The notes under the pieces are model-generated. The model searched no databases. It saw only the letters and a list, made by a program, of their open reading frames with translations, and was not told where the DNA came from. Below, one piece after another: positions 16,532 through 25,557 of a stretch of 64,000 nucleotides of DNA (positions are counted from its first letter, which is position 1; the number at the start of each line of letters is the position of its first letter). The position numbers were made by a program, and so were the translations under genes. The stretch comes from an uncultured Thiotrichaceae bacterium. Lineage in GTDB: Bacteria > Pseudomonadota > Gammaproteobacteria > Thiotrichales > Thiotrichaceae. Location: NCBI GenBank assembly GCA_937925855.1, contig CALAMO010000007.1, positions 39,670 through 103,669 of the forward strand, written 5' to 3'.

Positions 16532-18265
16532 ATGGATATTTCTACCGCATACAAACAACATCAACAAATCATCAACCTACAGGCTGATATTGCCGAAGTC
16601 GTGAAGGAAATCAAAATCACGGAATGGGCCTACCGGCTGGCGTTCGTGGCCACGTTCGTTGTGTACTTCGTGTTCGTCTGGATGATGTACGTGAGTGACC
16701 TATGGGGCTTTACGTCGTGGCTGGTCGATAACCTGTCTGAAATTGCTGCGCTGGTCATATACACGGTGCTGGCTATCACCCTACCGCTATCAATGGCGAT
16801 GATTAAAGAAATTGGTTATAAACACTTTGCCAAGTACCGCAATAATTGGGCCGTCGTTGTGTTGATAGTGGGCATTCTGGCCTTTGCTGGTGTCGTCTAT
16901 GAGTCAATCAGCAGTTCATCGCAGCAACAGCACATCAGCACCAGTGCCGCCGAAAAAAGCAAAACCTTTGACGTAATCACCAACACCCAACCCAACACCA
17001 TACAGGCTGGTTCTATGGCGCTGCTGATTGCCGAAGCGCAAAAGAAGTACAACCAGTGTGAGGAACGGCTAAAGGATGGACGCGAGCCACACTGTAAGGG
17101 TGATAAAGGCAAATTACAGGGCTTGCTTGATGCAGAAGCGCGGGCGATGGATTCAGCCGAACGTGCCAGCGTTGCTGCTATCGAAACCAAAACCAAGGCG
17201 CTACAGGAACTCAAAGAAGATGCTTATAAACCGGCATTTAAAGCTATCCGTGATTCCTTCGGTGTCACGATCAGTACCGGCGTGATGCTGGTGACTACCT
17301 TTATCAGCGTGATATTTGAAATCTCACACTTATTGCTGATTCTGTTTCTCAGTCAGAAACTACGGCGTAAAGACTGGCTAACGCAGTCGATTATCAATCT
17401 GGAAGCTGCCTATTTGAACGCCACCGGTAAGGCATTCAAGACTGAGGACTTCACAGACGATTCCGTGCTGAATATGCAGGATGTGCGCGAACAATCACCC
17501 AATCAAATGGGTTTTGGTCAACCGGCGATGGCGCAATTCAAATACCAACATGCGCAGCAGGAACCACAGCAGCCAGTCGGCTTTATTCGCACTGACCACC
17601 TGAGCAAGCCAGCGACACCGCCACCGGCACCTGCTAAAACGGCACCGGCACAGAAACCAGTCAGTGCAAAATTAGGCACCCATGATGACCAGATAGAAAT
17701 GCCTGGACTAACTGCACCTACCATCAGTACATATAACCGGGAATTGTCCGGGCATGGTATCGACTCACCTGCTGATAAGGCACTGAACAAGGCTGATAAT
17801 AAGGCCACGATTCAGCGGATTATTAACAAGGGATTGCAGGCCGGTAAACCAGAACCGGAAACCCTCAGTCAACCGTCAGCTGACGGTAGTAAAACCGGTT
17901 CAGGCGATGCACAGCAATCAACCATCAGCAAACCATCAGCTGAGGGTAGTGAAACCCTTACCGGTACACCGGATCAGCAAACCCTCAGTACACCGTCAGC
18001 TGACGGTCAGAAAACCGGTTTGTATGACCAGTGGGTGCAGGCCGTTACAGTGAAGGAATGCAAACCCTCAGTACGGCCAACGTGGGAATGGATACAAAAG
18101 CGGATCAGTAACAAAGAAACCGGAAGCCGCACCCATGACCGTACCCGGATCAGCACCATGCAAAAAGCATTCTTTAGCCGTGCTATTCACGATGGCCTGA
18201 TGATGGCAAATCCAAAGTACCGCAACGGCGGCAAGAAATTTATCTGGAAGGGGGCAAACGCATGA
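16532..18265 (+). CDS. Large multi-pass membrane protein with repeat region and DNA-binding-like tail
   Basis: The 577-aa protein shows transmembrane segments at about 32-55, 72-90, 105-125 and 248-275, with a roughly 120-residue soluble loop between TM3 and TM4 that carries two cysteines. After a Pro/Ala-rich linker come three imperfect repeats of about 20 residues (x-LS-x-PSA(D/E)G-x-(K/E)T-G) at about 443-497. A basic C-terminal 70 residues (PTWEWIQKRIS...GKKFIWK) could be a winged-helix-like domain. No family is recognised. It is translationally coupled downstream (ATGA) to a 59-aa gene. Membrane tethering of element DNA is a speculative role. Confidence 0.6.
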   Translation: MDISTAYKQHQQIINLQADIAEVVKEIKITEWAYRLAFVATFVVYFVFVWMMYVSDLWGFTSWLVDNLSEIAALVIYTVLAITLPLSMAMIKEIGYKHFAKYRNNWAVVVLIVGILAFAGVVYESISSSSQQQHISTSAAEKSKTFDVITNTQPNTIQAGSMALLIAEAQKKYNQCEERLKDGREPHCKGDKGKLQGLLDAEARAMDSAERASVAAIETKTKALQELKEDAYKPAFKAIRDSFGVTISTGVMLVTTFISVIFEISHLLLILFLSQKLRRKDWLTQSIINLEAAYLNATGKAFKTEDFTDDSVLNMQDVREQSPNQMGFGQPAMAQFKYQHAQQEPQQPVGFIRTDHLSKPATPPPAPAKTAPAQKPVSAKLGTHDDQIEMPGLTAPTISTYNRELSGHGIDSPADKALNKADNKATIQRIINKGLQAGKPEPETLSQPSADGSKTGSGDAQQSTISKPSAEGSETLTGTPDQQTLSTPSADGQKTGLYDQWVQAVTVKECKPSVRPTWEWIQKRISNKETGSRTHDRTRISTMQKAFFSRAIHDGLMMANPKYRNGGKKFIWKGANA

Positions 18266-18441
18266 ACAACGAAACGTCGCAAAACCGGATTATCTGTTAT
18301 TGGCCTGATGGCTACTGGATTACTGACCCGGAAGAGGCCGAACTGTTAGATAGTGTTAATGCCTTTGGTGCTGAGCATCAACAGCTGGAAGTTGTACACG
18401 GTGATGATGTGCAAACGGCGGTTAATGCTGAACTGGCATAA
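18262..18441 (+). CDS. 59-aa acidic protein, last gene of the replication operon
   Basis: ATG 18262 overlaps the preceding stop as ATGA and the frame ends at TAA 18441. The product (begins MNNETSQNRIICYWPDGYW) is acidic and soluble, with no recognised domain. It falls just under the ORF-track cut-off. The support is the coupling, the good GGAAGGGGG upstream and codon usage like its neighbours. Confidence 0.55.
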   Translation: MNNETSQNRIICYWPDGYWITDPEEAELLDSVNAFGAEHQQLEVVHGDDVQTAVNAELA

Positions 18442-18520
18442 GTGACAAAATAAAAAAATAATCAGGGTGGGCTGGTTCTTTTGAGTCGGCCTTTTTTGCA
18501 TCTGGTACCATAAACCGTAG

Positions 18521-19218
<698 letters not shown>

Positions 19219-19286
19219 GCACACATGGCCGCATGCTCATAAAAACTAAGCTTATCTCTGAAAGTTAATCTTGTAGGTTTAGCTAC

Positions 19287-19688
19287 CTACTCGCACATAA
19301 CCCCTGGCCGTTCTTCAAAAATAAATTCATGCTGCTCTTTTGTCGATAACGATACAACTGTCCCTCTTTCAACGGTTGTGCCTGCTGCGGGGTATTGCTT
19401 GAACACTATCGCGTTATAAATATCGGTTTCACAGTTTGTCCTTCGTATATGGCGGTCAAATTTGGGGCCTTTTATAACTTGTGTTCTGATCCCATATTTT
19501 TGCAGCGCTGTATCATTGAACCAAGTGTTTGTACCTGTGCCGACAAAGTTTGGGACTGAAACGTTTGTGCTTGATGTGACAGCTGTGCCAGCAAGAAGTG
19601 GAAGGGGAGAAAATTCTACATCAGCAGTTGCTGTAGAGCTGCTTGCAATCAAGGCAGCAAATAAAAGTGAAGTGAGATGTTTCATCAT
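19287..19688 (-). CDS. Secreted single-PASTA-domain protein
   Basis: This 133-aa protein has a signal peptide (MMKHLTSLLFAALIASSSTATA) and one PASTA-like domain at about 43-118. Its signatures are VPNFVG at the start and QYPAAGTTVERGTVVSLS at the end. PASTA domains usually bind peptidoglycan or beta-lactams in Ser/Thr kinases and PBPs. Here the domain stands alone and would be periplasmic or released. Cys at about 96 and 132 could form a disulfide. It is convergent with the resolvase gene and is the last gene before the presumed island border. The function is not known. Confidence 0.7.
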   Translation of the reverse strand: MMKHLTSLLFAALIASSSTATADVEFSPLPLLAGTAVTSSTNVSVPNFVGTGTNTWFNDTALQKYGIRTQVIKGPKFDRHIRRTNCETDIYNAIVFKQYPAAGTTVERGTVVSLSTKEQHEFIFEERPGVMCE

Positions 19689-20199
19689 TTAACCTCGTAG
19701 ATGCTAAAACTAAACTTTAACTGAATGCAATATGAATGATTATCGCTTGTTTAGGTTATGTTGCTGAAAATATATACTCCCCTATTTAAGGGAGTTGAAT
19801 TTTTACCCACTAAGTTGCTACTAACGTTATGGGCAGGGATCAGCTAAACCGTTCAGGGTAGAGTGAGAAGCACCATGAATTTAGGCATATTGCGAATGCT
19901 CTAGAATGTAGGTCTTTGTTTGAGACCCACACTCTTGAGGAAACAAAGAAAAGTTTAGGGGCAAGCGAAGGGGCAAATTCTAAATGATATATTTAAAAGT
20001 TTATTTTAATCAGTTGGTTGTTGTTTTAGACTGTGTTCCTCTCTAGCACCATTTCATGATCTCTGCTTGTTTAAATTTATCTACTTTTCTTAAAATTCAA
20101 AACCTCAGTAGCCTAATGTACTTTCGTTGTTTTATTACAGTCTAAAAAATAGGTACATGATTAGGTATATCAAAACCCGCCTGTTCATAAACTCTTTTG
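19689..20199. other. Gene-free A/T-rich stretch at the presumed right border of the island
   Basis: No supported ORF. The stretch contains a stem ACTCCC/GGGAGT (19776-19795) followed by TGAATTTTT, and a short stem GGTCT/AGACC around 19911-19927. No tRNA gene, inverted terminal repeat or clear direct repeat was found. It separates island genes from uxaC and is the likely place for an attachment site, but that is inference. Confidence 0.4.
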
Positions 20200-21621
20200 T
20201 TAAACAACATCACCTGCTAGTCGGTAGGCGCGCTGTGCCAAGCCATAGGCCAGTTCATGCGCGACCTCAACAGCCTCTTGTTCACGCAGTCGCCCAGTCA
20301 TCACCAGATCGGCCAAATAAGCACAGTCCGTACGGCGCGCAACGTCATGCCGCGCTGGGATCGAGCAAAAAGCGCGGGTGTCATCATTAAAGCCGACCGT
20401 ATTGTAAAAGCCACAGGTTTCGGTCGTCGCTTCCCGGAAACGACGCATGCCATTGGGGCTATCAAAAAACCACCAGGCGGGGCCAAGCTTGAGCGCGGGA
20501 TAGGCACCGGCCAGCGGAGCCAGTTCGCGCCCATAGGCCGTTTCATCCAGGGTGAATAGAATAATGCTGAGTGTCGGCTCCATACCTACGGCGTCTAACA
20601 GCGGTTTTAACGCCTGTACATATTGAGTTTGCGTCGGAATATCAAAGCCTTTATCGCGCCCAAAGCGTTGAAAGACCGTGGCCGAATGGTTGCGGAATGA
20701 GCCGGGGTGAATTTGTAGGACTAAGCCATCCTCCAGGCTCATGCGCGCCATTTCGGTGAGCATCTGAGCGCGAAATAAATCCGCTTCCTGCGGCGTGCAC
20801 CGGCCGCTTAGGGCCTGCTGGAAGAGTTTTTCTGCCGCTGCGGTGCTGAGGTCAGCGGTGCGGGCGGTAAAGTGGCCGTGGTCGCTGGCGGTCGCTCCGT
20901 GGGCCTTAAAAAATGCGCGCCGCGTATGGTGCGCGCGCAGATAGCCCTGCCAACTTAGCGTGTCTTCACCGGTGAGTTCACCGAGGGTAGCGATGTTCGC
21001 CTGAAAGCCTTCAAATTCAGGATCAACCACCGCATCGGGGCGGTAGGTAGTAATGACCCGACCCGCCCAGTCGCTGTCTTGGATGGCTTTGTGCCAGCGC
21101 AAGTCATCTAATGCGCCTTCGGTGGTCGCCAGCACTTCAATGTTAAAGCGTTCAAACAGCTGGCGCGGTCGGAATGCCGCCTGAGCCAGCTGTTGATCAA
21201 TGTGGGCGTAATAGTCCGCAGCATTGGCGGCGGTTAAGGGTTCTTCTAAGCCGAAGACATGCTCAAACGCATGATCCAGCCAGCCTGCTGAGGGGGTGCC
21301 CCTAAACAGGGAGTAGTTTTCTGCAAATAGCTGCCAGATTTTATGCGGGTCGCTTTCTGGGGTGCTGCCATCCGCTCGTGGAATGCCAAGGTCATCCAAG
21401 GCGATTCCCTGTGAGACCAGCATGCGGAAGACATAGTGATCTGGGGTAATAAACAGCTCCGCCGGATTGGGGAAGCGTTTATTTTCTGCGAACCAGCGCG
21501 GATCACAGTGGCCGTGCGGGCTGAGAATCGGGAGGTCGCTGATGTGTCGGTACAGCGTGCGCGCCAGATCGCGGCTAGCCGGATCGACAGGAAAAAGGCG
21601 GTCAGGGTGATTTAGAGCCAT
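20200..21621 (-). CDS. uxaC: Uronate (glucuronate/galacturonate) isomerase
   Basis: UxaC converts D-glucuronate to D-fructuronate and D-galacturonate to D-tagaturonate in hexuronate catabolism in the cytoplasm. Seen: the amidohydrolase-type HGHCDPRWFAENKRF metal motif at about 36, FITPDHYVFRML, and conserved HPGSFRNH and GWWFFDS-like blocks (here GPAWWFFDSPNGMRRF). At 473 aa the length is typical. No other uronate genes (uxuA/B, kdgK, transporter) are in the window, so the gene stands alone beside the island border. That could mean a disrupted cluster or a lone acquisition. Confidence 0.92.
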   Translation of the reverse strand: MALNHPDRLFPVDPASRDLARTLYRHISDLPILSPHGHCDPRWFAENKRFPNPAELFITPDHYVFRMLVSQGIALDDLGIPRADGSTPESDPHKIWQLFAENYSLFRGTPSAGWLDHAFEHVFGLEEPLTAANAADYYAHIDQQLAQAAFRPRQLFERFNIEVLATTEGALDDLRWHKAIQDSDWAGRVITTYRPDAVVDPEFEGFQANIATLGELTGEDTLSWQGYLRAHHTRRAFFKAHGATASDHGHFTARTADLSTAAAEKLFQQALSGRCTPQEADLFRAQMLTEMARMSLEDGLVLQIHPGSFRNHSATVFQRFGRDKGFDIPTQTQYVQALKPLLDAVGMEPTLSIILFTLDETAYGRELAPLAGAYPALKLGPAWWFFDSPNGMRRFREATTETCGFYNTVGFNDDTRAFCSIPARHDVARRTDCAYLADLVMTGRLREQEAVEVAHELAYGLAQRAYRLAGDVV

Positions 21622-21765
21622 GATGTTTTAGTCCGCAAGTTTTTTTTGTATAACACGCCAAATCGCCGCCATGATCACCCAGCGCCGCTTTTTTGTGAAC
21701 GTGTTTTATAAACGGTGCTTGGTAAGCGGTGTTTCGGGGTGCGAGGGGATTGAATGCTTTTACTA

Positions 21766-21791
21766 CACCCTCACCAGAATTGGCGAGGGTG
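21766..21791 (-). terminator. Stem-loop downstream of the DUF533 gene
   Basis: CACCCTCaCC (21766-21775) pairs with GGcGAGGGTG (21782-21791) around a 6-nt loop, with a single internal mismatch, 20 bp past the DUF533 stop codon. The following T content is modest. Confidence 0.5.
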
Positions 21792-21811
21792 AGTGTCTTT
21801 AAGCCAAGGCT

Positions 21812-22627
21812 TTAAGTGTAAAGCTGCGGTACGCCCAGCTGGGCGTGGATTTGATTGCTGGTTTCGTTGGAAATGTTCAGTCCTTGGGCCAGCTGATCAA
21901 GGTAGACCGCTTCCTCTTTGCTATCCAGCGTAATGCCGAGTAAGGACATCAGATAAACCTGCTGCTCCATCCCTTGGGGGACGCTGGCGATCAGGCCGGG
22001 CAGATCAACGGGGGCCTGTAATTCCTGGCGCACAAGATTCGCTTCGTCTTCGGAAATATCGCCGAGGTGCTCTGTGATCTTGCGTTTTTCATCATCATCT
22101 AATGTGCCGTCGGCTTTAGCTGCGCTAATCATCGCTTTTAACATCAGCTCTGCATTAGCCTCATCGTCAGGCGTAACTTGCTCAGGCTCTTCACCTTGCA
22201 GTGCTGTATTAAACAGGTCGCCAAAGTTATTGCTTGTGCCTGCGCTCTGGCCTTGCTGTGCACCACCGCCCAGTGAGTTGAGTAAGCCACCGAGGCCGCC
22301 TGCCATGGCACCGCCGCCTTGCTGGCCGCCGGTCAGGCTGCCGAGTAAGCCACCGAGGCCGCCTGCAGCGCCACCGCCCTGTTGGCCGCCAGTTAGGCTG
22401 CCGAGTAAACCGCCGAGGCCGCCTGCGGCGCCACCACCCTGTTGGCCGCCAGTCAAGCTGCCGAGCAAACCGCCAAGGCCGCCACTTTGCTGGCTGCCAC
22501 CGGCTAGTCCACCGAGTAAGCCGCCGAGGCCACCGCCACTGCCGCTACCAGAACCCATCATTTTTCCTACGCCCTTCGCGACGATAACGCCCATTGCTAC
22601 TTTACCGAGTGTGCCCATTAAGCTCAT
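21812..22627 (-). CDS. DUF533 (YebE/TerB-like) protein with Gly-rich repeats
   Basis: This 271-aa protein has a hydrophobic start (MSLMGTLGKVAMGVIVAKGVGKMM), then a Gly/Gln/Leu-rich repeat region at about 27-125 in which GGLGGLLGSLTGGQQGGGA repeats. Its C-terminal all-helical DUF533 domain (about 145-270) contains the TerB-like SAAKADGTLDDDEK stretch with acidic residues suited to metal binding. E. coli YebE is the better-known relative and is an inner-membrane stress-linked protein of unknown biochemical role. The repeat section is far longer than in YebE. The repeats are also near-identical at DNA level, so repeat number may vary. Confidence 0.75.
   Translation of the reverse strand: MSLMGTLGKVAMGVIVAKGVGKMMGSGSGSGGGLGGLLGGLAGGSQQSGGLGGLLGSLTGGQQGGGAAGGLGGLLGSLTGGQQGGGAAGGLGGLLGSLTGGQQGGGAMAGGLGGLLNSLGGGAQQGQSAGTSNNFGDLFNTALQGEEPEQVTPDDEANAELMLKAMISAAKADGTLDDDEKRKITEHLGDISEDEANLVRQELQAPVDLPGLIASVPQGMEQQVYLMSLLGITLDSKEEAVYLDQLAQGLNISNETSNQIHAQLGVPQLYT
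22310..22489. repeat. 60-bp tandem minisatellite inside the DUF533 gene, about three units
   Basis: Three consecutive 60-bp units (about 22310-22369, 22370-22429 and 22430-22489) differ at only a few positions. Shorter degenerate copies flank them on both sides. Each unit encodes 20 residues, so copy-number changes keep the frame. The core GCCGAGTAARCCRCCGAGGC recurs. Confidence 0.8.
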
Positions 22628-22811
22628 TGTGTTCTCCGCTTAGATTAATTAATTACCATCACTAGAATATCACTTATCTGTCTGAAAAGTAGGGTACACC
22701 GGTTCATTTGGAGTAAAAGTTATTTATAGTGCGGGATTATAAGCCGCCATGATCTGTTGGTTATTTGTGTAAATGTCAGGATTTGGCTCGTAGAGTTTAT
22801 GGCTATGCGGT

Positions 22812-23750
22812 TTATCGCAGGCTGTGAGCGACCTCAACAATCAGACGCCGCATCCAGCGGTGTGCCGGGTTATGCTGCACCAGCGGGCTCCAGGCCATTT
22901 TTAACTCCAGCGGAGGGATCTTAAACGGCGGTGTTTTAATCGCTACTCTGGGATTATTTTCCTGGAGCCTTGCGGCGCGTGAGGGCACAGTCACAATCAG
23001 GTCATTTTGTTCCGCTAGCAGCATGGCGGCCTGATAGTGGCGGGTAAACACGCTGATACGGCGCTGTTTGCCTAGTGCTCGCAGCGCTTCATCTACCCAG
23101 CCGAGATGTTGCACATCATGTGGGTTCATGCCAACCCCCACGCCCATCCCCGTTTTACTGACCCAGACATGTGATGCTTGGAGATAATTGTCCAGGGTAA
23201 AGTTGGCTAAAATCGGATGATTAACGCTGAGTAGGCATTCAAAATCGTCTTCCCACACGTTGATTTGGTGAAATGACTGGGGCATGCCTTCAAAGCGGTT
23301 AATCACCATATCGACCTTGCCCCGTTCCACATCCAGAAAGCTCACATCGCTCGGGGTCATAATGTCGAGAATAATGCCGGGGGCCTCTTGCCGCAGGCGG
23401 TGTAATACCTGTGGGAACAGCGTTGATTCCGCATAGTCGCTCGCCATGATACGGAAGAAATGCTCTTCTGTTGAAGTATCGAAGGCGGCCTGTGGCTGAA
23501 TCGCTTTATCCACTTTGGTAAGCACGTCGCGAATGATGGGGCGTAATTGTTCAGCACGCTCGGTCGGCACCATGCCTTGGCTGGTACGAATCAAGAGCGG
23601 ATCATCAAACAGTTCTCGCAGGCGGCGTAGGCCATTGCTTAGTGCGGGCTGGCTTAGCCCCAGATGATTGGCCGCCTTAGTGACGTTGCGTTCGCGCAGT
23701 AAAACATCAAGATAAACCAGCAGGTTAAGGTCAATACGGTCAAGATTCAT
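22812..23750 (-). CDS. LysR-family transcriptional regulator divergent from aceA
   Basis: This 312-aa protein has an N-terminal winged helix (DLNLLVYLDVLLRERNVTKAANHLGLSQPALSNGLRRLRELFDDPLLIRT) and a periplasmic-binding-protein-like effector domain. The HTH sequence resembles the NodD/LeuO/NahR branch. It is divergent from isocitrate lyase with 184 bp between the starts, and a TTCACGGTGAA palindrome in the gap is a candidate binding site. Regulation of aceA is inferred from position. The effector is unknown. Confidence 0.85.
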   Translation of the reverse strand: MNLDRIDLNLLVYLDVLLRERNVTKAANHLGLSQPALSNGLRRLRELFDDPLLIRTSQGMVPTERAEQLRPIIRDVLTKVDKAIQPQAAFDTSTEEHFFRIMASDYAESTLFPQVLHRLRQEAPGIILDIMTPSDVSFLDVERGKVDMVINRFEGMPQSFHQINVWEDDFECLLSVNHPILANFTLDNYLQASHVWVSKTGMGVGVGMNPHDVQHLGWVDEALRALGKQRRISVFTRHYQAAMLLAEQNDLIVTVPSRAARLQENNPRVAIKTPPFKIPPLELKMAWSPLVQHNPAHRWMRRLIVEVAHSLR

Positions 23751-23809
23751 CAGGACAGTGTTTCGCGGCAGTTAACGAGCCTAGCAGTATAAAGCGGGTC
23801 ACCATTATT

Positions 23810-23820
23810 TTCACGGTGAA
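23810..23820. promoter_or_regulatory. TTCACGGTGAA palindrome in the lysR-aceA intergenic region
   Basis: This 11-bp perfect palindrome with A/T-rich flanks (attattTTCACGGTGAATAATAA) lies 60 bp before the LysR gene and 115 bp before aceA. LysR proteins bind interrupted dyads in exactly such gaps. The nearby GGGTCACC at 23797 repeats half of it. Confidence 0.45.
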
Positions 23821-23934
23821 TAATAAAAATAACCGGTATTTATTTCATTTATGCCTTGGGGCGGCATAAGATAATTAGTATGTTTCACTCTCGTATTTCC
23901 GTCAACAACGCCAGAAGATTTTAGGAGTTTATCC

Positions 23935-25518
23935 ATGTCAGAATATCAAGACACCATTAGCACCGCTGCGGGTGTGTGCGACAGCGCCGGTAGCGGCTGG
24001 AGCGCCATTAACCCTGAATATGCTGCTCGTATGCGCATGCAGAATCGCTTTCAAACCGGTCTGGAGATTGCGAAATACACCGCAGGCATTATGCGCGCTG
24101 ACATGGCCGCTTACGATGCGGACGCCGCCCAATATACGCAGTCGCTGGGCTGCTGGCATGGCTTTATCGGCCAGCAGAAGATGATCTCAATCAAAAAGCA
24201 TTTCGGCACCACCGATAAGAAATACCTGTATCTGTCGGGCTGGATGGTGGCGGCACTGCGCTCAGAATTTGGTCCGCTGCCGGATCAGTCGATGCATGAA
24301 AAGACCACCGTTGCGAGTTTGATTGCTGAGCTGTATACCTTTCTGCGGCAGGCCGATGCGCGTGTCTTAGGCGGTCTGTTCCGTGAGCTGGATGCGGCGG
24401 CTGAGACCGATAAGCCTGCGATTCAGGCGCAAATTGATGGCTTTGAGACGCATGTCGTACCGATTATTGCGGACATTGATGCCGGTTTTGGTAATGCGGA
24501 AGCGACTTACCTGATGGCAAAACAGATGATTGAGGCCGGTGCCTGCTGTATTCAAATTGAAAACCAGGTATCCGATGAAAAACAGTGTGGGCACCAGGAC
24601 GGTAAAGTGACGGTACCGCATGAAGATTTTCTCGCTAAGATTCGCGCGGTGCGCTACGCATTCTTGGAGCTGGGCGTAGACGATGGCGTGATTGTAGCGC
24701 GCACCGATTCCCTGGGAGCTGGCTTGACCAAGCAGATTGCTTACACCCGTGAGCCGGGCGATTTGGGTGATCAGTACAATAGTTTCCTTGATGTGGATGA
24801 AGTGACGCTGGATGAGATGAATAACGGCGATGTGGTGATTAAGCAGGGTGGCAAGCTGGTACGCCCGAAGCGCCTGCCGTCTAATTTGTTTCAGTTCCGT
24901 AAGGGCACTGGCGAAGACCGCTGCGTATTGGATTCAATCACCTCGCTGCAAAACGGCGCAGATATGATCTGGATTGAAACTGAAAAGCCACATATTGGCC
25001 AAATTGGCGGCATGGTGAACCGTATTCGTGAAGTGGTTCCAAACGCTAAGCTGGTGTATAACAACAGTCCGTCGTTTAACTGGACGCTGAACTTCCGGCA
25101 GCAGGTGTTTGATGCGATGGTCGAAGCGGGTGAAGATGTATCGGCCTATGATCGTGCTAATCTGATGAGCGCGGATTATGATGATTCCGAGCTGTCGGCG
25201 CGGGCAGATGAGAAAATTCGTACCTTCCAGGCAGATTCCTCGCGTGAAGCGGGTATCTTCCATCACCTGATTACCCTGCCGACTTATCATACGGCGGCGC
25301 TGTCGACTGATAATCTGGCGAAGGAATACTTCGGTGAAATGGGTATGCTGGGCTATGTAGCTGGCGTACAGCGCAAAGAAATTCGGCAGGGCATTGCCTG
25401 TGTCAAACACCAGAATATGTCGGGTTCCGATATGGGTGATGATCACAAGGAATACTTTGCGGGTGAGGCTGCGCTCAAAGCCGCCGGTAAAGATAATACG
25501 ATGAATCAGTTTGGCTAA
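23935..25518 (+). CDS. aceA: Isocitrate lyase, long gammaproteobacterial form
   Basis: The enzyme cleaves isocitrate to glyoxylate and succinate, the first step of the glyoxylate shunt, needed for growth on acetate, fatty acids and other C2-yielding substrates. The catalytic cysteine loop is KQCGHQDGK at about 222, and DIDAGFGNAEATY and IVARTDSLGA are conserved TIM-barrel motifs. At 527 aa it belongs to the Pseudomonas-type long subgroup rather than the 434-aa E. coli type. The TTTTAGGAG ribosome site is strong. It is followed 40 bp later by rraA. Malate synthase is not in the window. Confidence 0.95.
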   Translation: MSEYQDTISTAAGVCDSAGSGWSAINPEYAARMRMQNRFQTGLEIAKYTAGIMRADMAAYDADAAQYTQSLGCWHGFIGQQKMISIKKHFGTTDKKYLYLSGWMVAALRSEFGPLPDQSMHEKTTVASLIAELYTFLRQADARVLGGLFRELDAAAETDKPAIQAQIDGFETHVVPIIADIDAGFGNAEATYLMAKQMIEAGACCIQIENQVSDEKQCGHQDGKVTVPHEDFLAKIRAVRYAFLELGVDDGVIVARTDSLGAGLTKQIAYTREPGDLGDQYNSFLDVDEVTLDEMNNGDVVIKQGGKLVRPKRLPSNLFQFRKGTGEDRCVLDSITSLQNGADMIWIETEKPHIGQIGGMVNRIREVVPNAKLVYNNSPSFNWTLNFRQQVFDAMVEAGEDVSAYDRANLMSADYDDSELSARADEKIRTFQADSSREAGIFHHLITLPTYHTAALSTDNLAKEYFGEMGMLGYVAGVQRKEIRQGIACVKHQNMSGSDMGDDHKEYFAGEAALKAAGKDNTMNQFG

Positions 25519-25557
25519 GTATCCGTTGAACTTAAAACCGCTAACGTAGAAGTGCCT

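Noticed and set aside
16163-18265. Filamentous phage (inovirus) interpretation of the membrane-protein operon
   Set aside because: There is no Zot/pI ATPase, adsorption protein or recognisable coat protein signal sequence; size similarity of the 32-aa ORF alone is not enough.
20301-20759. Plus-strand ORFs across uxaC
   Set aside because: These are shadow frames of a well-supported enzyme gene.
22310-22489. CRISPR array
   Set aside because: Units are contiguous 60-bp tandem repeats in a coding frame with no unique spacers.
22074-22643. 189-aa Pro-rich ORF opposite the DUF533 gene
   Set aside because: The proline repeats are the antisense reading of the GGC-rich minisatellite.
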